From contig LEKJ01000116.1 of assembly GCA_029852775.1 (NCBI GenBank), forward strand, positions 162,789 through 226,788: DNA of 64,000 nucleotides, in the 5' to 3' direction. Origin of the DNA: Pasteurellaceae bacterium LFhippo2 (lineage in GTDB: Bacteria; Pseudomonadota; Gammaproteobacteria; Enterobacterales; Pasteurellaceae). Below, piece after piece: positions 29,222 through 37,366 of this stretch; positions within the stretch are counted from its first letter, which is position 1, and every line of letters begins with the position of its first letter. Under the pieces are notes generated by a model, which did no database searches, was not told the DNA's origin, and worked only from the letters and a program-made list of their open reading frames with translations. The position numbers and the translations under genes are program-made.

Positions 29222-30301
29222 ATGAAACTAAATAAACTTGCTTTAATCACGCTATCTGCAATTTCTACACTGGTTTTAACCGCTTGTGGAAGTAGTGGCG
29301 GACATACCAACCACGGCGCACAACGTGAGCCTATTCAGCCAAAGCTACAGGCTCCAAAAACAGAGACAAAACCTGCTAGTAGCCTAAAAACGGAAGAAAC
29401 ATCTTCAAGTGATCAAAAAACCGAAGCTCCAAAAGCAGATGAGCCTAAAGATATTATTTCTGAATTAATGAAAAAACCTGCTAAGAGAGAAAATAAAAAA
29501 ATTGAGCAACCTAAAGATGAAAATAATCCTATAACACCAATTGCTGAAAAAACTGAAACTCCAGTTGTTGAAAAGCCAGAAACGTCAGTTGATGAAAAAC
29601 CAGAAACTCCTGTTGTTGAAATACCCGAAGTACCGAAAGAACCTGCATCTCAACAAGATATAGATTCACTAAATGCAGTAACTAAAGAATGGGGCGATAC
29701 AGCAAAAAATTTTGTTTCACTTGAAATTGAAGGTAAACAGCTAGCGTTAGCTACTCTTGATAGCGCCACAATGCAAATGAAACGTAGCGAAGTCGAAACT
29801 TTACGTGATAGTCAAGGAAAAATTGTTGGCTACTATGGTTACGGCATTGTTGAACAAGAAAATGCAAGTATTTTTGCTGACAGTAATAATTTCCACTATT
29901 TGATTGTAAACGGAAAAGATACCAAAGAGCGCCCGATTGAAATGAATCATAATATGACTTATCAAGGCAAAATGTTTTATCGCTATAGCAACGAACCAAA
30001 AGATGTGCTCAGTGCTACGGTGAATGCAGCCTATAATGCTGATGAAAAGCAGGTTTCTATGAACATTAAAGGCGCTGATCAAGAATGGATATTAAAAGGA
30101 GAAGATGAATCGCCTAATGTAGATGTGGAAGACAATATGATTTTAGGTGAACTCTATACCAAAGATGGCCAAGCAAATGGTGACTTTGATGGTGAATTTT
30201 TAGGTAAACAAGGAGAAGTAATTATCGGAGTTGCAGGGTTTGTTGATCACGAAAATCCAAAACAAAGCTGGGAAGGTGTAGTAGGCGCAAAGGCTGAATA
30301 A
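29222..30301 (+). CDS. Putative surface lipoprotein partner of the zinc receptor, C-terminal TbpB-like barrel
   Basis: 359 residues. Signal peptide with lipobox LVLTAC, lipidated at Cys22. Residues about 25-145 are low-complexity, Lys/Glu/Pro-rich with EKPET-type repeats, a likely surface tether. The C-terminal half looks all-beta and ends in GDFDGEFLGKQGEVIIG and AGFVDHENPKQSWEGVVGAK, a pattern typical of the small barrel of TbpB/HpuA/fHbp-type, Slam-exported lipoproteins. AAAGGAG precedes the ATG and the gap to the receptor is 12 bases, so they form an operon. A role as metal-capture co-receptor is inference; no Slam gene is in the window. Confidence 0.75.
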   Translation: MKLNKLALITLSAISTLVLTACGSSGGHTNHGAQREPIQPKLQAPKTETKPASSLKTEETSSSDQKTEAPKADEPKDIISELMKKPAKRENKKIEQPKDENNPITPIAEKTETPVVEKPETSVDEKPETPVVEIPEVPKEPASQQDIDSLNAVTKEWGDTAKNFVSLEIEGKQLALATLDSATMQMKRSEVETLRDSQGKIVGYYGYGIVEQENASIFADSNNFHYLIVNGKDTKERPIEMNHNMTYQGKMFYRYSNEPKDVLSATVNAAYNADEKQVSMNIKGADQEWILKGEDESPNVDVEDNMILGELYTKDGQANGDFDGEFLGKQGEVIIGVAGFVDHENPKQSWEGVVGAKAE

Positions 30302-30312
30302 GTTTTGAACTC

Positions 30313-30345
30313 AAACAGGGCAATCAAATGATTGCCCTGTTTTCA
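30313..30345 (+). terminator. Terminator after the receptor-lipoprotein operon
   Basis: Stem of 14 pairs, AAACAGGGCAATCA / TGATTGCCCTGTTT, with only AA between the arms, running into TTT. It lies between convergent genes. Confidence 0.88.
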
Positions 30346-30351
30346 CTTTAA

Positions 30352-31755
30352 TTAACGACGATATTTACCCGCCATCGCTTGATATACTGCATTTTCGGTT
30401 CTTAAAATACTGTATTTCGTTTCAAGTAAACCTAATGCTGAATTACGCTCAGTATTCATCGCATTTAACCAATCACGGAACTCTGCAACGCCTTGATCAT
30501 AACGATTTTTGTAGTAAGTTGTGATCTGCTTATCGTGTTGATGACGTTTCTGAAGATTCGCATAACTCTTACGAATTAATTGATAACTTGAATAGTAGGT
30601 ATCAATTTCATTCAATGCAGAAGTAATAGTTTGATCATAATTTAATAGCGCAAGTTTATAACTCTCTTCTGAAATTTTGATATTGTTTTTAACTGTATTC
30701 CAATTTAGGAATGGCAAATCAAATGAGAGTGAACCACCAGCAACCTGATTATCCGCAACTTTACGGATCTTCGCCGCGCTGCTTGAAAGGCTCGCACCTA
30801 AAGTTAAAGTAGGGAACCAGCTATTTTCCATTGAACGTAAGCTCTTAAATGAGCTTTGTAAACGCTGTAAGCTTGCAATCACATCTGGACGATTTGCGAT
30901 TGCAGAAACAGGGACATTCGTATTCACACCTTGTAATTTCACATTCAAGATACTTGGAAGCTTAACACCAAGCGGTTGATTCGGCTTCATATTTAGCAAA
31001 TTACGCAATGTTTGCTCTGCGGTTGCTTGAGCATTTTGCAGATTTAACAAGGTATTTTTCGCCGATAACGTCGCTTGAAGAGATTGCTCAACAGATAAAC
31101 GGTCAATCGCACCCGCATTTAGTTTATTCTGCTGAATTTTGCTAATTTGCTCGTAGTTTTTGATACTCTGCTGAGTAATAGCAATCGCGTCTTTATAGTA
31201 AGCCAAATTATAGTAGCTACTAATCACTGAGTTGATAATCGATAAACGAGTTGCCTGTAGATCTTCTTGAGTCGCTTTGGCTTCCCATTCAGACGCACTT
31301 GCCGCATCTTTTAAACGTCCCCATAAATCGATGGTATAGCTTAGGTTGAAGCCAAGCTGCTCCGCCATATTTGAAACGCCTGTCGAAACCATATTACGGC
31401 TTGCAGAGCCAACTCCTTTTGAAATTGACGCACCTGCAGAACCATTAAATCTTGGCACTAAATTCGCACCAACTAAATTCGCATTGTAATACGCCATATT
31501 CACAGAAATCGCCGCTTTCGCCAAATTCACATTATTTGCTAGCGCCGTTTCAACCAAACGATTTAGTTGGCGGTCATTATAACCTAACCACCACTGGTCA
31601 TTAACGTGATACTGTTTGGTAATATCTTCGTACTGTTGATAGGTATCTTGCGCCTGTTCTAAAGTACCGTCTTCGGTCATTTTTTCGGTTGTTGCAGTAC
31701 AAGCACTAAGGGCAACAGCAACTGCAAGCGCCATAACTGATTTAGTTAATTGCAT
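30352..31755 (-). CDS. TolC-family outer-membrane efflux lipoprotein (NodT/OprM type), orphan
   Basis: 467 residues from ATG at 31755 (AAGGAA upstream). Signal peptide with lipobox AVALSAC; mature Cys about residue 21. Two repeats of the OEP domain follow, with LNRLVETALANNVNLAKAAI and LSYTIDLWGRLKDAASASEWE as the family-typical segments. It would form the trimeric outer-membrane channel of an RND-type pump, but no membrane-fusion or pump gene is beside it, so the partner is elsewhere. A TetR-type palindrome lies upstream. Confidence 0.92.
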   Translation of the reverse strand: MQLTKSVMALAVAVALSACTATTEKMTEDGTLEQAQDTYQQYEDITKQYHVNDQWWLGYNDRQLNRLVETALANNVNLAKAAISVNMAYYNANLVGANLVPRFNGSAGASISKGVGSASRNMVSTGVSNMAEQLGFNLSYTIDLWGRLKDAASASEWEAKATQEDLQATRLSIINSVISSYYNLAYYKDAIAITQQSIKNYEQISKIQQNKLNAGAIDRLSVEQSLQATLSAKNTLLNLQNAQATAEQTLRNLLNMKPNQPLGVKLPSILNVKLQGVNTNVPVSAIANRPDVIASLQRLQSSFKSLRSMENSWFPTLTLGASLSSSAAKIRKVADNQVAGGSLSFDLPFLNWNTVKNNIKISEESYKLALLNYDQTITSALNEIDTYYSSYQLIRKSYANLQKRHQHDKQITTYYKNRYDQGVAEFRDWLNAMNTERNSALGLLETKYSILRTENAVYQAMAGKYRR

Positions 31756-31847
31756 TGGATTTCCTTGGATTATTTGAATAAATTTCACTCATCAAACTAC
31801 TCACAGCCGGAACAAATAGATGAGATAAAATTAAGAAGAAATGAATA

Positions 31848-31872
31848 GCGCGTATTGTAGAGAAATACGCGC
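31848..31872. repeat. Perfect 9-bp inverted repeat in the leader of the efflux channel gene
   Basis: GCGCGTATT-N7-AATACGCGC. On the minus strand the loop overlaps TACAAT, a possible -10 element, so this may be an operator, or a 5' UTR hairpin. Confidence 0.6.
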
Positions 31873-31889
31873 AATCAAACTAGGGGTTA

Positions 31890-31907
31890 AATGAACGATC
31901 ATTCATT
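31890..31907. promoter_or_regulatory. TetR/AcrR-type operator candidate
   Basis: AATGAACGATCATTCATT is an 18-bp palindrome with one mismatch pair out of nine. Size and base content suit a TetR-family repressor such as AcrR. It sits about 135 bases upstream of the efflux channel start. Confidence 0.6.
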
Positions 31908-31932
31908 TTTTGCAAAGTTTTACAGAAAACGT

Positions 31933-31941
31933 ACCGCTTGT
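31933..31941 (-). repeat. DNA uptake signal between the efflux gene and gmk
   Basis: Exact ACAAGCGGT on the minus strand, followed by the TTTTC...TTTGCAAAAAA extension; a full-length signal just after gmk. Confidence 0.85.
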
Positions 31942-31948
31942 TGACTTA

Positions 31949-32572
31949 TTATTCAGCTAATAGCTGTTGGATAAGCCCTTGATGGCGCTCTGCTTGAGAC
32001 TCTTGCTTTAAGCGTTCCGCTGTTAAAATACTCTTCAATTGCGATAATGCAACTTGGAAATCATCATTCACAATCACATAATCAAATTCATTATAGTGAC
32101 TCATTTCTGATACTGCTTCAGCCATACGGCTTGCAATAGTTTCCGCCGAATCTTGACCACGACCGATTAAACGCTTTTCTAACTCTTCTTTTGATGGTGG
32201 CAAAATAAAAATTGTTTTTACATTTGGCACTTTTTGGCAAATTTGACGCGCACCTTGCCAGTCGATATCAAGGAATACATCAATACCTTGTTCAAGGCTA
32301 CGCTCAATCATTGGTAATGAAGTGCCGTAGTAGTTACCAAATACTTCCGCCCACTCTAGAAAATGGCCCTTTTCAATGAGCTGTTTAAACTCATCGTGAG
32401 TTGTGAAGTAGTAATGAACACCATTTTCTTCACCTGAACGAGGGTTACGAGTCGTGTGAGACACTGAAAGTTGTACTTCTGAACGGGGTAAATCCGCAAG
32501 TAATGCGTTGATTAGAGATGATTTCCCAGCACCACTTGGCGCAGAAAGAATATATAAATTACCTAAACTCAT
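31949..32572 (-). CDS. gmk: Guanylate kinase Gmk
   Basis: 207 residues from ATG at 32572, the family start ([20 protein letters not shown]) with P-loop at about residues 11-18. A longer in-frame reading to 32662 would translate the REP-like hairpins and is rejected. GMP-binding residues are in [20 protein letters not shown] and [10 protein letters not shown]. It makes GDP from GMP and ATP. gpt lies just upstream on the same strand, so two guanine-nucleotide genes are adjacent, separated by a REP element. Confidence 0.97.
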   Translation of the reverse strand: MSLGNLYILSAPSGAGKSSLINALLADLPRSEVQLSVSHTTRNPRSGEENGVHYYFTTHDEFKQLIEKGHFLEWAEVFGNYYGTSLPMIERSLEQGIDVFLDIDWQGARQICQKVPNVKTIFILPPSKEELEKRLIGRGQDSAETIASRMAEAVSEMSHYNEFDYVIVNDDFQVALSQLKSILTAERLKQESQAERHQGLIQQLLAE

Positions 32573-32589
32573 ATTATATTTTATAAAAT

Positions 32590-32634
32590 GTAGGGGCGTA
32601 CTGCGTACGCCCGAAAGCGTGTGCAACACGTGCC
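32590..32634. repeat. REP-like element between gpt and gmk
   Basis: 32590-32613 is GTAG then stem GGGCGTAC / GTACGCCC around TGC. It is followed by a degenerate second unit with stem CGTGT / ACACG at about 32619-32631. Confidence 0.8.
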
Positions 32635-32682
32635 AAAAAACTGGATAAAACAAAGGACGCAAAAGCGCCCTTTACGACAAAA

Positions 32683-33162
32683 TTATCTTTTTGAAAGAGG
32701 TGGAACGAAAGTAATACCTAAATCCCAAGGCTGCTCAATCCAAGTTTCTTGTGGAATATCAACCACATAATCATCAACAAGTGGCGCACCTTGTGGCTTC
32801 GCAAATACCGTTACGAATTTTGCTTTCGGGTACATATTACGAATTTCACGTGCTGTGTTACCAGTATCCACTAAATCATCAACAACGATAAAGCCTTCAC
32901 CGCCGTTTTCTACTTTCGCAGCGTGTAAAACACTTAAATCGCCTTGACTATCGTGATCGTAACTTGCAATACAAACTGTTTCAACGTGACGAATGCTTAA
33001 TTCACGCGCTAATACCGCTGCAGGGAATAAACCGCCACGACTTACTGCGATAATGCCTTTCCACTGTGAAGTAGGTAAAAGACGCTCTGCTAATTTACGC
33101 GCGTGCATATGGAACATATCCCACGTCACAACATATTTTTCGTTTGTGTATTTCTCACTCAT
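32683..33162 (-). CDS. gpt: Xanthine-guanine phosphoribosyltransferase Gpt
   Basis: 159 residues. The PRPP-binding motif is [18 protein letters not shown] at about residues 93-110; [20 protein letters not shown] is the family N-terminal part. It salvages guanine and xanthine to GMP and XMP at the inner membrane face. The ATG has AGGTGA 4 bases upstream, and immediately before that is a T7 run and a hairpin (33173-33198) that looks like a leader terminator. Confidence 0.96.
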   Translation of the reverse strand: MSEKYTNEKYVVTWDMFHMHARKLAERLLPTSQWKGIIAVSRGGLFPAAVLARELSIRHVETVCIASYDHDSQGDLSVLHAAKVENGGEGFIVVDDLVDTGNTAREIRNMYPKAKFVTVFAKPQGAPLVDDYVVDIPQETWIEQPWDLGITFVPPLSKR

Positions 33163-33172
33163 AAGTTCACCT

Positions 33173-33198
33173 AAAAAAAGCGGTAGCCGTTGCTACCG
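33173..33198 (-). terminator. Candidate transcription attenuator in the gpt leader
   Basis: On the minus strand, stem CGGTAGC-AACG-GCTACCG is followed by C and seven T, then directly by the gpt Shine-Dalgarno AGGTGA. The neighbour upstream (pepD) is divergent, so any transcript ending here is the gpt leader itself. Confidence 0.6.
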
Positions 33199-33343
33199 AA
33201 TAAAAAAATTACGCTAGAATAACCTGAAATCGTATTTCGTGCTATCATTCACAAACATATTTTACAATAAAATCGAATAGTCGTGTAATTTTTGCAAAAT
33301 TTTACACTTATCCAACCGCTTAACTGTCTAAAAAGGGGTAAAT

Positions 33344-34798
33344 ATGTCCGAAATTCAAACTCTACAACCAAACTTACTTTGGAAATGGTTCGATCAAATT
33401 TGTGCTATTCCACATCCATCTTACCACGAAGAAGAAATCGCTCATTTCATTATGGATTGGGCAAAGCAGAAGCAATTTTTTGTTGATCGCGATGAAGCTG
33501 GCAATATCCTTATTCGTAAACCAGCAACCAAAGGAATGGAAGATCGTAAAATGATCGCGCTTCAAGCTCACCTCGATATGGTTCCGCAGGCAAATGAAGG
33601 CACTATCCACGACTTCAAAAAAGATCCGATTCAACCTTATATTGATGGAGATTGGGTAAAAGCAAAAGGCACAACTCTCGGCGCCGATAACGGCATTGGT
33701 TTAGCGTCTTGCCTTGCGGTATTGGACGCAGATGATGTTGCTCATCCAGAGCTTGAAGTGTTACTCACAATGACTGAAGAAGCTGGAATGGAGGGCGCTA
33801 TCGGCCTGCGTCCAAACTGGTTAAAATCAGACATTATGATTAACACCGATACCGAAGAAAATGGCGAAATCTATATCGGCTGTGCTGGTGGCGAAGACGC
33901 AAGTCTCACTCTACCAATTCAATATGAAGCAAACTCTTTTGATAAAGCGCTACAAATCAACCTAAAAGGTTTACAAGGCGGACACTCTGGCTGTGATATT
34001 CACACCACAAGAGCAAATGCTATTAAACTTTTCGCTCGCGCACTTTCTGTCTTACACCAAGAAGTTCCTTTCCAAATTGCTGAAATTCGTGGTGGTTCAG
34101 TGCGTAATGCGATCCCACGTGAAGCAGCAACTACAGTGGTATTTTCTGCAAAAGATCAGCAAAAACTGACCGCTTGTTTGAGCGAATTTGAAGGTGAATT
34201 AAAAACAGAATTAACTTATGCAGAGCCGAATCTACACTTTATCGTAAGTGAAGTATCAGCGCCATCAGAAGTATTTAATCAAGCGTCAACAGCGACAGTT
34301 ATCAATCTATTAAACGTATTACCAAATGGCATTATTCGTAATAGCGATGTGGTAAAAGGCGTGGTTGAAACATCATTAAGTATCGGTATTCTAACCACTC
34401 AAGATAAAACTGTGAAAGCGAAGATTTTATTACGTTCATTAATTGAAAATGGTAAAGCTGATGTGCGTAGTAAATTAGCATCATTAGCACAATTAACGGG
34501 AGCGACAGTCGCATTTTCAGGAAGCTACCCAGGTTGGGAGCCAGATCCACATTCACAAATCACGCCATTAACCAAAGAAGTTTATGATGAAGTTTTAGGC
34601 TATGAATCCACAATGCAAGTGATTCACGCCGGCCTTGAATGTGGTTTAATTAAGAAAATTTATCCAGCTATGGATTTAGTTTCGATTGGCCCAACAATCC
34701 TAAATGCGCATTCGCCAGATGAAAAAGTACATATTCCAGCAGTAGCAATCTATTGGGATTTGTTAACAGGAATTTTGGCAAAAGCGCCTAAAAAATAA
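33344..34798 (+). CDS. pepD: Aminoacyl-histidine dipeptidase PepD (M20)
   Basis: 484 residues, M20 zinc peptidase. Metal-site motifs: [11 protein letters not shown] (about residue 78), [16 protein letters not shown] (about 115) and [13 protein letters not shown] (about 145), with a final His near [12 protein letters not shown]. It splits Xaa-His dipeptides such as carnosine in the cytoplasm. AAAAGGGG precedes the ATG. An uptake signal (34169-34177, minus strand) lies inside the gene. Confidence 0.97.
   Translation: MSEIQTLQPNLLWKWFDQICAIPHPSYHEEEIAHFIMDWAKQKQFFVDRDEAGNILIRKPATKGMEDRKMIALQAHLDMVPQANEGTIHDFKKDPIQPYIDGDWVKAKGTTLGADNGIGLASCLAVLDADDVAHPELEVLLTMTEEAGMEGAIGLRPNWLKSDIMINTDTEENGEIYIGCAGGEDASLTLPIQYEANSFDKALQINLKGLQGGHSGCDIHTTRANAIKLFARALSVLHQEVPFQIAEIRGGSVRNAIPREAATTVVFSAKDQQKLTACLSEFEGELKTELTYAEPNLHFIVSEVSAPSEVFNQASTATVINLLNVLPNGIIRNSDVVKGVVETSLSIGILTTQDKTVKAKILLRSLIENGKADVRSKLASLAQLTGATVAFSGSYPGWEPDPHSQITPLTKEVYDEVLGYESTMQVIHAGLECGLIKKIYPAMDLVSIGPTILNAHSPDEKVHIPAVAIYWDLLTGILAKAPKK
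34169..34177 (-). repeat. DNA uptake signal inside pepD
   Basis: Exact ACAAGCGGT on the minus strand followed by CAGTTTTTGCTG...TTTTGCAGAAAA, a near full-length extension. Confidence 0.8.
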
Positions 34799-34810
34799 TT
34801 TATAACATCA

Positions 34811-34845
34811 AAAAGGCGATAAGATTATCTCTTATCGCCTTTTAC
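34811..34845. terminator. Bidirectional terminator between pepD and yegP
   Basis: Stem of 13 pairs, AAAAGGCGATAAG / CTTATCGCCTTTT, with a 7-base loop, between convergent genes. Confidence 0.9.
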
Positions 34846-35034
34846 TTATTCTGCTTGAACCGAAAGATCTTTAACTACTGTTTCAGGAGTTACTTTCTTA
34901 ACTGCTTCAATACCTTTTTGGCAAGCTTGTTTAGAGCTATAACCTTCGCCACCTGTTGCGATAACTTGGTGGTTGCCTGATTTTAATCTCCAGCGAAATT
35001 CGCCACGAGCGTCTTTATACATTTCAAAATACAT
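34846..35034 (-). CDS. YegP/DUF1508-family small protein
   Basis: 62 residues with a single DUF1508 repeat: FEMYKDARGEFRWRLKSGN followed by VIATGGEGYSSKQACQKGIE. The usual E. coli YegP has two such repeats; this is a one-repeat form. The function is not known in general. AAGGAT precedes the ATG and the gene ends at a terminator, which supports it being a real short gene. Confidence 0.88.
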   Translation of the reverse strand: MYFEMYKDARGEFRWRLKSGNHQVIATGGEGYSSKQACQKGIEAVKKVTPETVVKDLSVQAE

Positions 35035-35157
35035 AGCTTTATCCTTATCTGTGTAATGTAGTATAACAAGGCTAAATAAGACTTTATTTAGCTATGCGCA
35101 GATTACTCTACAAAAGATAAAAATCAATCACTTTCAACTAAAATAGTGATCAATTTA

Positions 35158-36318
35158 TCATTTTAACCACTTTTCATAGCGCTCATCAGTCAATATTTTG
35201 AGAAACGCTTCAAGTGCGTCAATTTCTTGATCTGTTAACGGCTTCGCTTTTAAATCATCTTTTGCTAATGTTGGGTGATATTCGGCTTCACTCCAAACTT
35301 GCTTTGTTTCGGGATTTAACTTTCTTTCTGGATTATTGAAGTGATCCAAAAATAACAATACTGTACGAAGCTCGTTGAATACGCCATTATGCATATAAGG
35401 CGCAGTAACAGCCACATTACGCAAAGTTGGCACTTTAAACTTACCTTTTTGATTCACATCGCCATTAACACGTGGATTGTCTAACAAACCATTATCGATA
35501 AAATCTTCTGGTAATTGATTATGCGCAATTAGCTTTTTATTACTTGGCACACCTATATTGTAGTAACGATAATTACTGAAAGTCTCTTCTTTGTGGTCAA
35601 CTTCCGTATGCAGTTGATGACAATTACTGCAATTTGTTTGGTTTTTATCGAAGAATAAAGTCTTGCCTTGTTGCTCTAAATCAGTAAGCTGATACTCCCC
35701 TTTTAAAGATTTATCATATTTAGAACTAAAAGGTGCAAGTAGACGCTTTTCTTTTTGGAAAGTCGCAATTGCATCTTCCATTGAAGCATAAACGGTCTCG
35801 ACTTTTTCCCAAATACCTGCGCCATAAAGCTGAGTTAATAATCTAGAATGCATTGGGCTTTGCCATAAACGCTTAGCAACAGAAAGTTGATCTGGCATCC
35901 CCATTTCAAGTGGATCAAGCGGTGGTTTTCCTGCTTGTTCTTGCAAATTCAAAGCCCTGCCATCCCAAAACTGACCACCAACGTACTCTTTCAACTTTTC
36001 ATCAAAATGAAATTCAGGTACATATCGACCATAAAGCATTGTTTGAGTATTACGCTTACCAAAAGATTTTAAATCATCACCAAGCGAAACCATTCTTTCG
36101 GCACTGTTATCGCGAACATCGATAAAAGCGTGATCTTGATTATGGCAAGTTGCACAATTTTGATTGCCGTGGAAAGAAAGCGTTTTATCAAAAAACAGAA
36201 TCTGACCAAGCATTGCTTTATCCATTCCTTGCGGCGGTAATTCCGTACGAGATTCAGATTCAAGAGCTTGTAAAGATGTGGCAATAAAAAGTGATGAAAT
36301 AGCTAAAACAGTGCGCAT
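35158..36318 (-). CDS. Di-haem cytochrome c peroxidase (CcpA/MauG family)
   Basis: 386 residues from ATG at 36318 (GGAAGA upstream). Signal peptide MRTVLAISSLFIATSLQA. Two haem c sites: CATCHNQ near residue 54 and CSNCHQLH near 229. Other family parts are MLGQILFFDKTLSFHGNQ and VPTLRNVAVTAPYMHNGVF. It should reduce hydrogen peroxide in the periplasm with electrons from a c-type cytochrome or quinol. No clear FNR site was seen in the short upstream gap. Confidence 0.92.
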   Translation of the reverse strand: MRTVLAISSLFIATSLQALESESRTELPPQGMDKAMLGQILFFDKTLSFHGNQNCATCHNQDHAFIDVRDNSAERMVSLGDDLKSFGKRNTQTMLYGRYVPEFHFDEKLKEYVGGQFWDGRALNLQEQAGKPPLDPLEMGMPDQLSVAKRLWQSPMHSRLLTQLYGAGIWEKVETVYASMEDAIATFQKEKRLLAPFSSKYDKSLKGEYQLTDLEQQGKTLFFDKNQTNCSNCHQLHTEVDHKEETFSNYRYYNIGVPSNKKLIAHNQLPEDFIDNGLLDNPRVNGDVNQKGKFKVPTLRNVAVTAPYMHNGVFNELRTVLLFLDHFNNPERKLNPETKQVWSEAEYHPTLAKDDLKAKPLTDQEIDALEAFLKILTDERYEKWLK

Positions 36319-36350
36319 TGAAAATCTTCCATTATTATTTAACACATAAG

Positions 36351-36384
36351 AAAAAAGCCTCTGACTAAATCAGAGGCTTTTTCC
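36351..36384. terminator. Bidirectional terminator downstream of tRNA-Asp
   Basis: Stem GCCTCTGA / TCAGAGGC with a 5-base loop, A-run on the left and T-run on the right, so it can work on both strands. On the minus strand it ends the tRNA-Asp transcript before the peroxidase gene. Confidence 0.85.
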
Positions 36385-36428
36385 TATTAACGTACTAAGG
36401 AGGTATATTATGACGTTTTTAAAATTAG

Positions 36429-36505
36429 TGGCGGAACGGACGGGACTCGAACCCGCGACCCCCTGCGTGACAGGCAGGTATTCTAACCAGCTGAACTACC
36501 GCTCC
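36429..36505 (-). tRNA. tRNA-Asp (GTC)
   Basis: 77 bases including an encoded CCA. Acceptor GGAGCGG pairs with CCGTTCC (one G-U), the D-arm has AGCTGGTTAGAA, the anticodon stem CCTGC / GCAGG holds the loop with anticodon GTC, and the T-arm has GGTTCGAGTCC. A near-consensus promoter is upstream and a terminator downstream, so it is a single-gene unit. Confidence 0.97.
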
Positions 36506-36522
36506 GCATTAGAACGGGACAA

Positions 36523-36551
36523 ATATTACTGTTTTCACTTTTAGTCGTCAA
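36523..36551 (-). promoter_or_regulatory. Sigma-70 promoter of tRNA-Asp
   Basis: On the minus strand: -35 TTGACG, 17-base spacer, -10 TAATAT, followed by TTGTCCCG. This is the best promoter match in the window and is placed correctly for the tRNA 5' end. Confidence 0.85.
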
Positions 36552-36585
36552 ACTATTTTTTTTAGCGCATTCATTAACTGCTTTT

Positions 36586-37350
36586 TTAATGAACAGTAAT
36601 TTCATCATCCGCATTACGAGTCCACAAGCAATTTCCCTTAGATTTTTTATTAATTAACTCAAGATATTTTAAATGCTCTTCCAACTCTTCTTCTGTTGGA
36701 GCTAAAGTAATTAGCCCTGATGTATCAAAAACGATATTACTATGCGCTAAATCAGCACTAATTTCTGAACTTTGCTCGTGCTCATCATCACCTAATAATG
36801 CGATCTGACCGCCGGTCATCATCAGGTAAACATCAGCTAAGATCTCCGCATCCAGTAACGCCCCGTGGAGAACACGTTTGCTATTATCAATGCCTAAACG
36901 ATCACAAAGCGCATCTAAGTTATTACGCTTTCCGGGGTACATTTGACGAGCAAGCTGTAAGCTATCTGTCACTGTACACATTTCTGCTGTTTTAGGTGGT
37001 GGATTTTCTAAGAACGAAAATTCGTGATCCATAAAGCCCACGTCGAAGGGCGCATTATGAATAACTAGCTCGGCACCTTTGATAAACTCAACAAACTCAT
37101 CAGCGATCTCCGCAAAGGTCGGCTTATCCGCAAGCATTTCATTGGTAATGCCGTGAACCGCAATGGCTTCCGCATCCACTTCACGTGGTGGCTTGATATA
37201 GACGTGATAAGTTCGTCCCGTTAAACGGCGATTAATCACTTCCACAGCACCAATTTCAATGATGTTATGTCCAATATGTGGCGCACCACTAAAGTTCATA
37301 CCAGTGGTTTCCGTATCTAACACCACTTGGCGGACGATTTGTTCAGTCAT
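36586..37350 (-). CDS. dnaQ: DNA polymerase III epsilon (proofreading) subunit DnaQ
   Basis: 254 residues. DEDDh 3'-5' exonuclease: QVVLDTETTGMNFSGAPHIGH, LVIHNAPFDVGFMDHEF, and the last His/Asp in LHGALLDAEILADVYL. The C-terminal tail after about residue 190 would bind the alpha subunit (dnaE at 14682). It lies alone, with no rnhA next to it as in E. coli. Confidence 0.97.
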   Translation of the reverse strand: MTEQIVRQVVLDTETTGMNFSGAPHIGHNIIEIGAVEVINRRLTGRTYHVYIKPPREVDAEAIAVHGITNEMLADKPTFAEIADEFVEFIKGAELVIHNAPFDVGFMDHEFSFLENPPPKTAEMCTVTDSLQLARQMYPGKRNNLDALCDRLGIDNSKRVLHGALLDAEILADVYLMMTGGQIALLGDDEHEQSSEISADLAHSNIVFDTSGLITLAPTEEELEEHLKYLELINKKSKGNCLWTRNADDEITVH

Positions 37351-37366
37351 TATTTTCTCTTAAAAT

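Noticed and set aside
32573-32662. N-terminal extension of gmk
   Set aside because: It would translate the REP-like hairpins; the family start with P-loop at the N-terminus is at 32572.
36429-36505. tRNA-Asp as an island attachment site
   Set aside because: No integrase and no second copy of the tRNA 3' end were seen; the neighbours are core genes.
36410-36544. 44-codon plus-strand reading with a perfect AAGGAGG before its ATG
   Set aside because: It runs antisense across the whole tRNA-Asp gene, so its codons are set by the tRNA. The AAGGAGG site is odd but not enough to call a gene.
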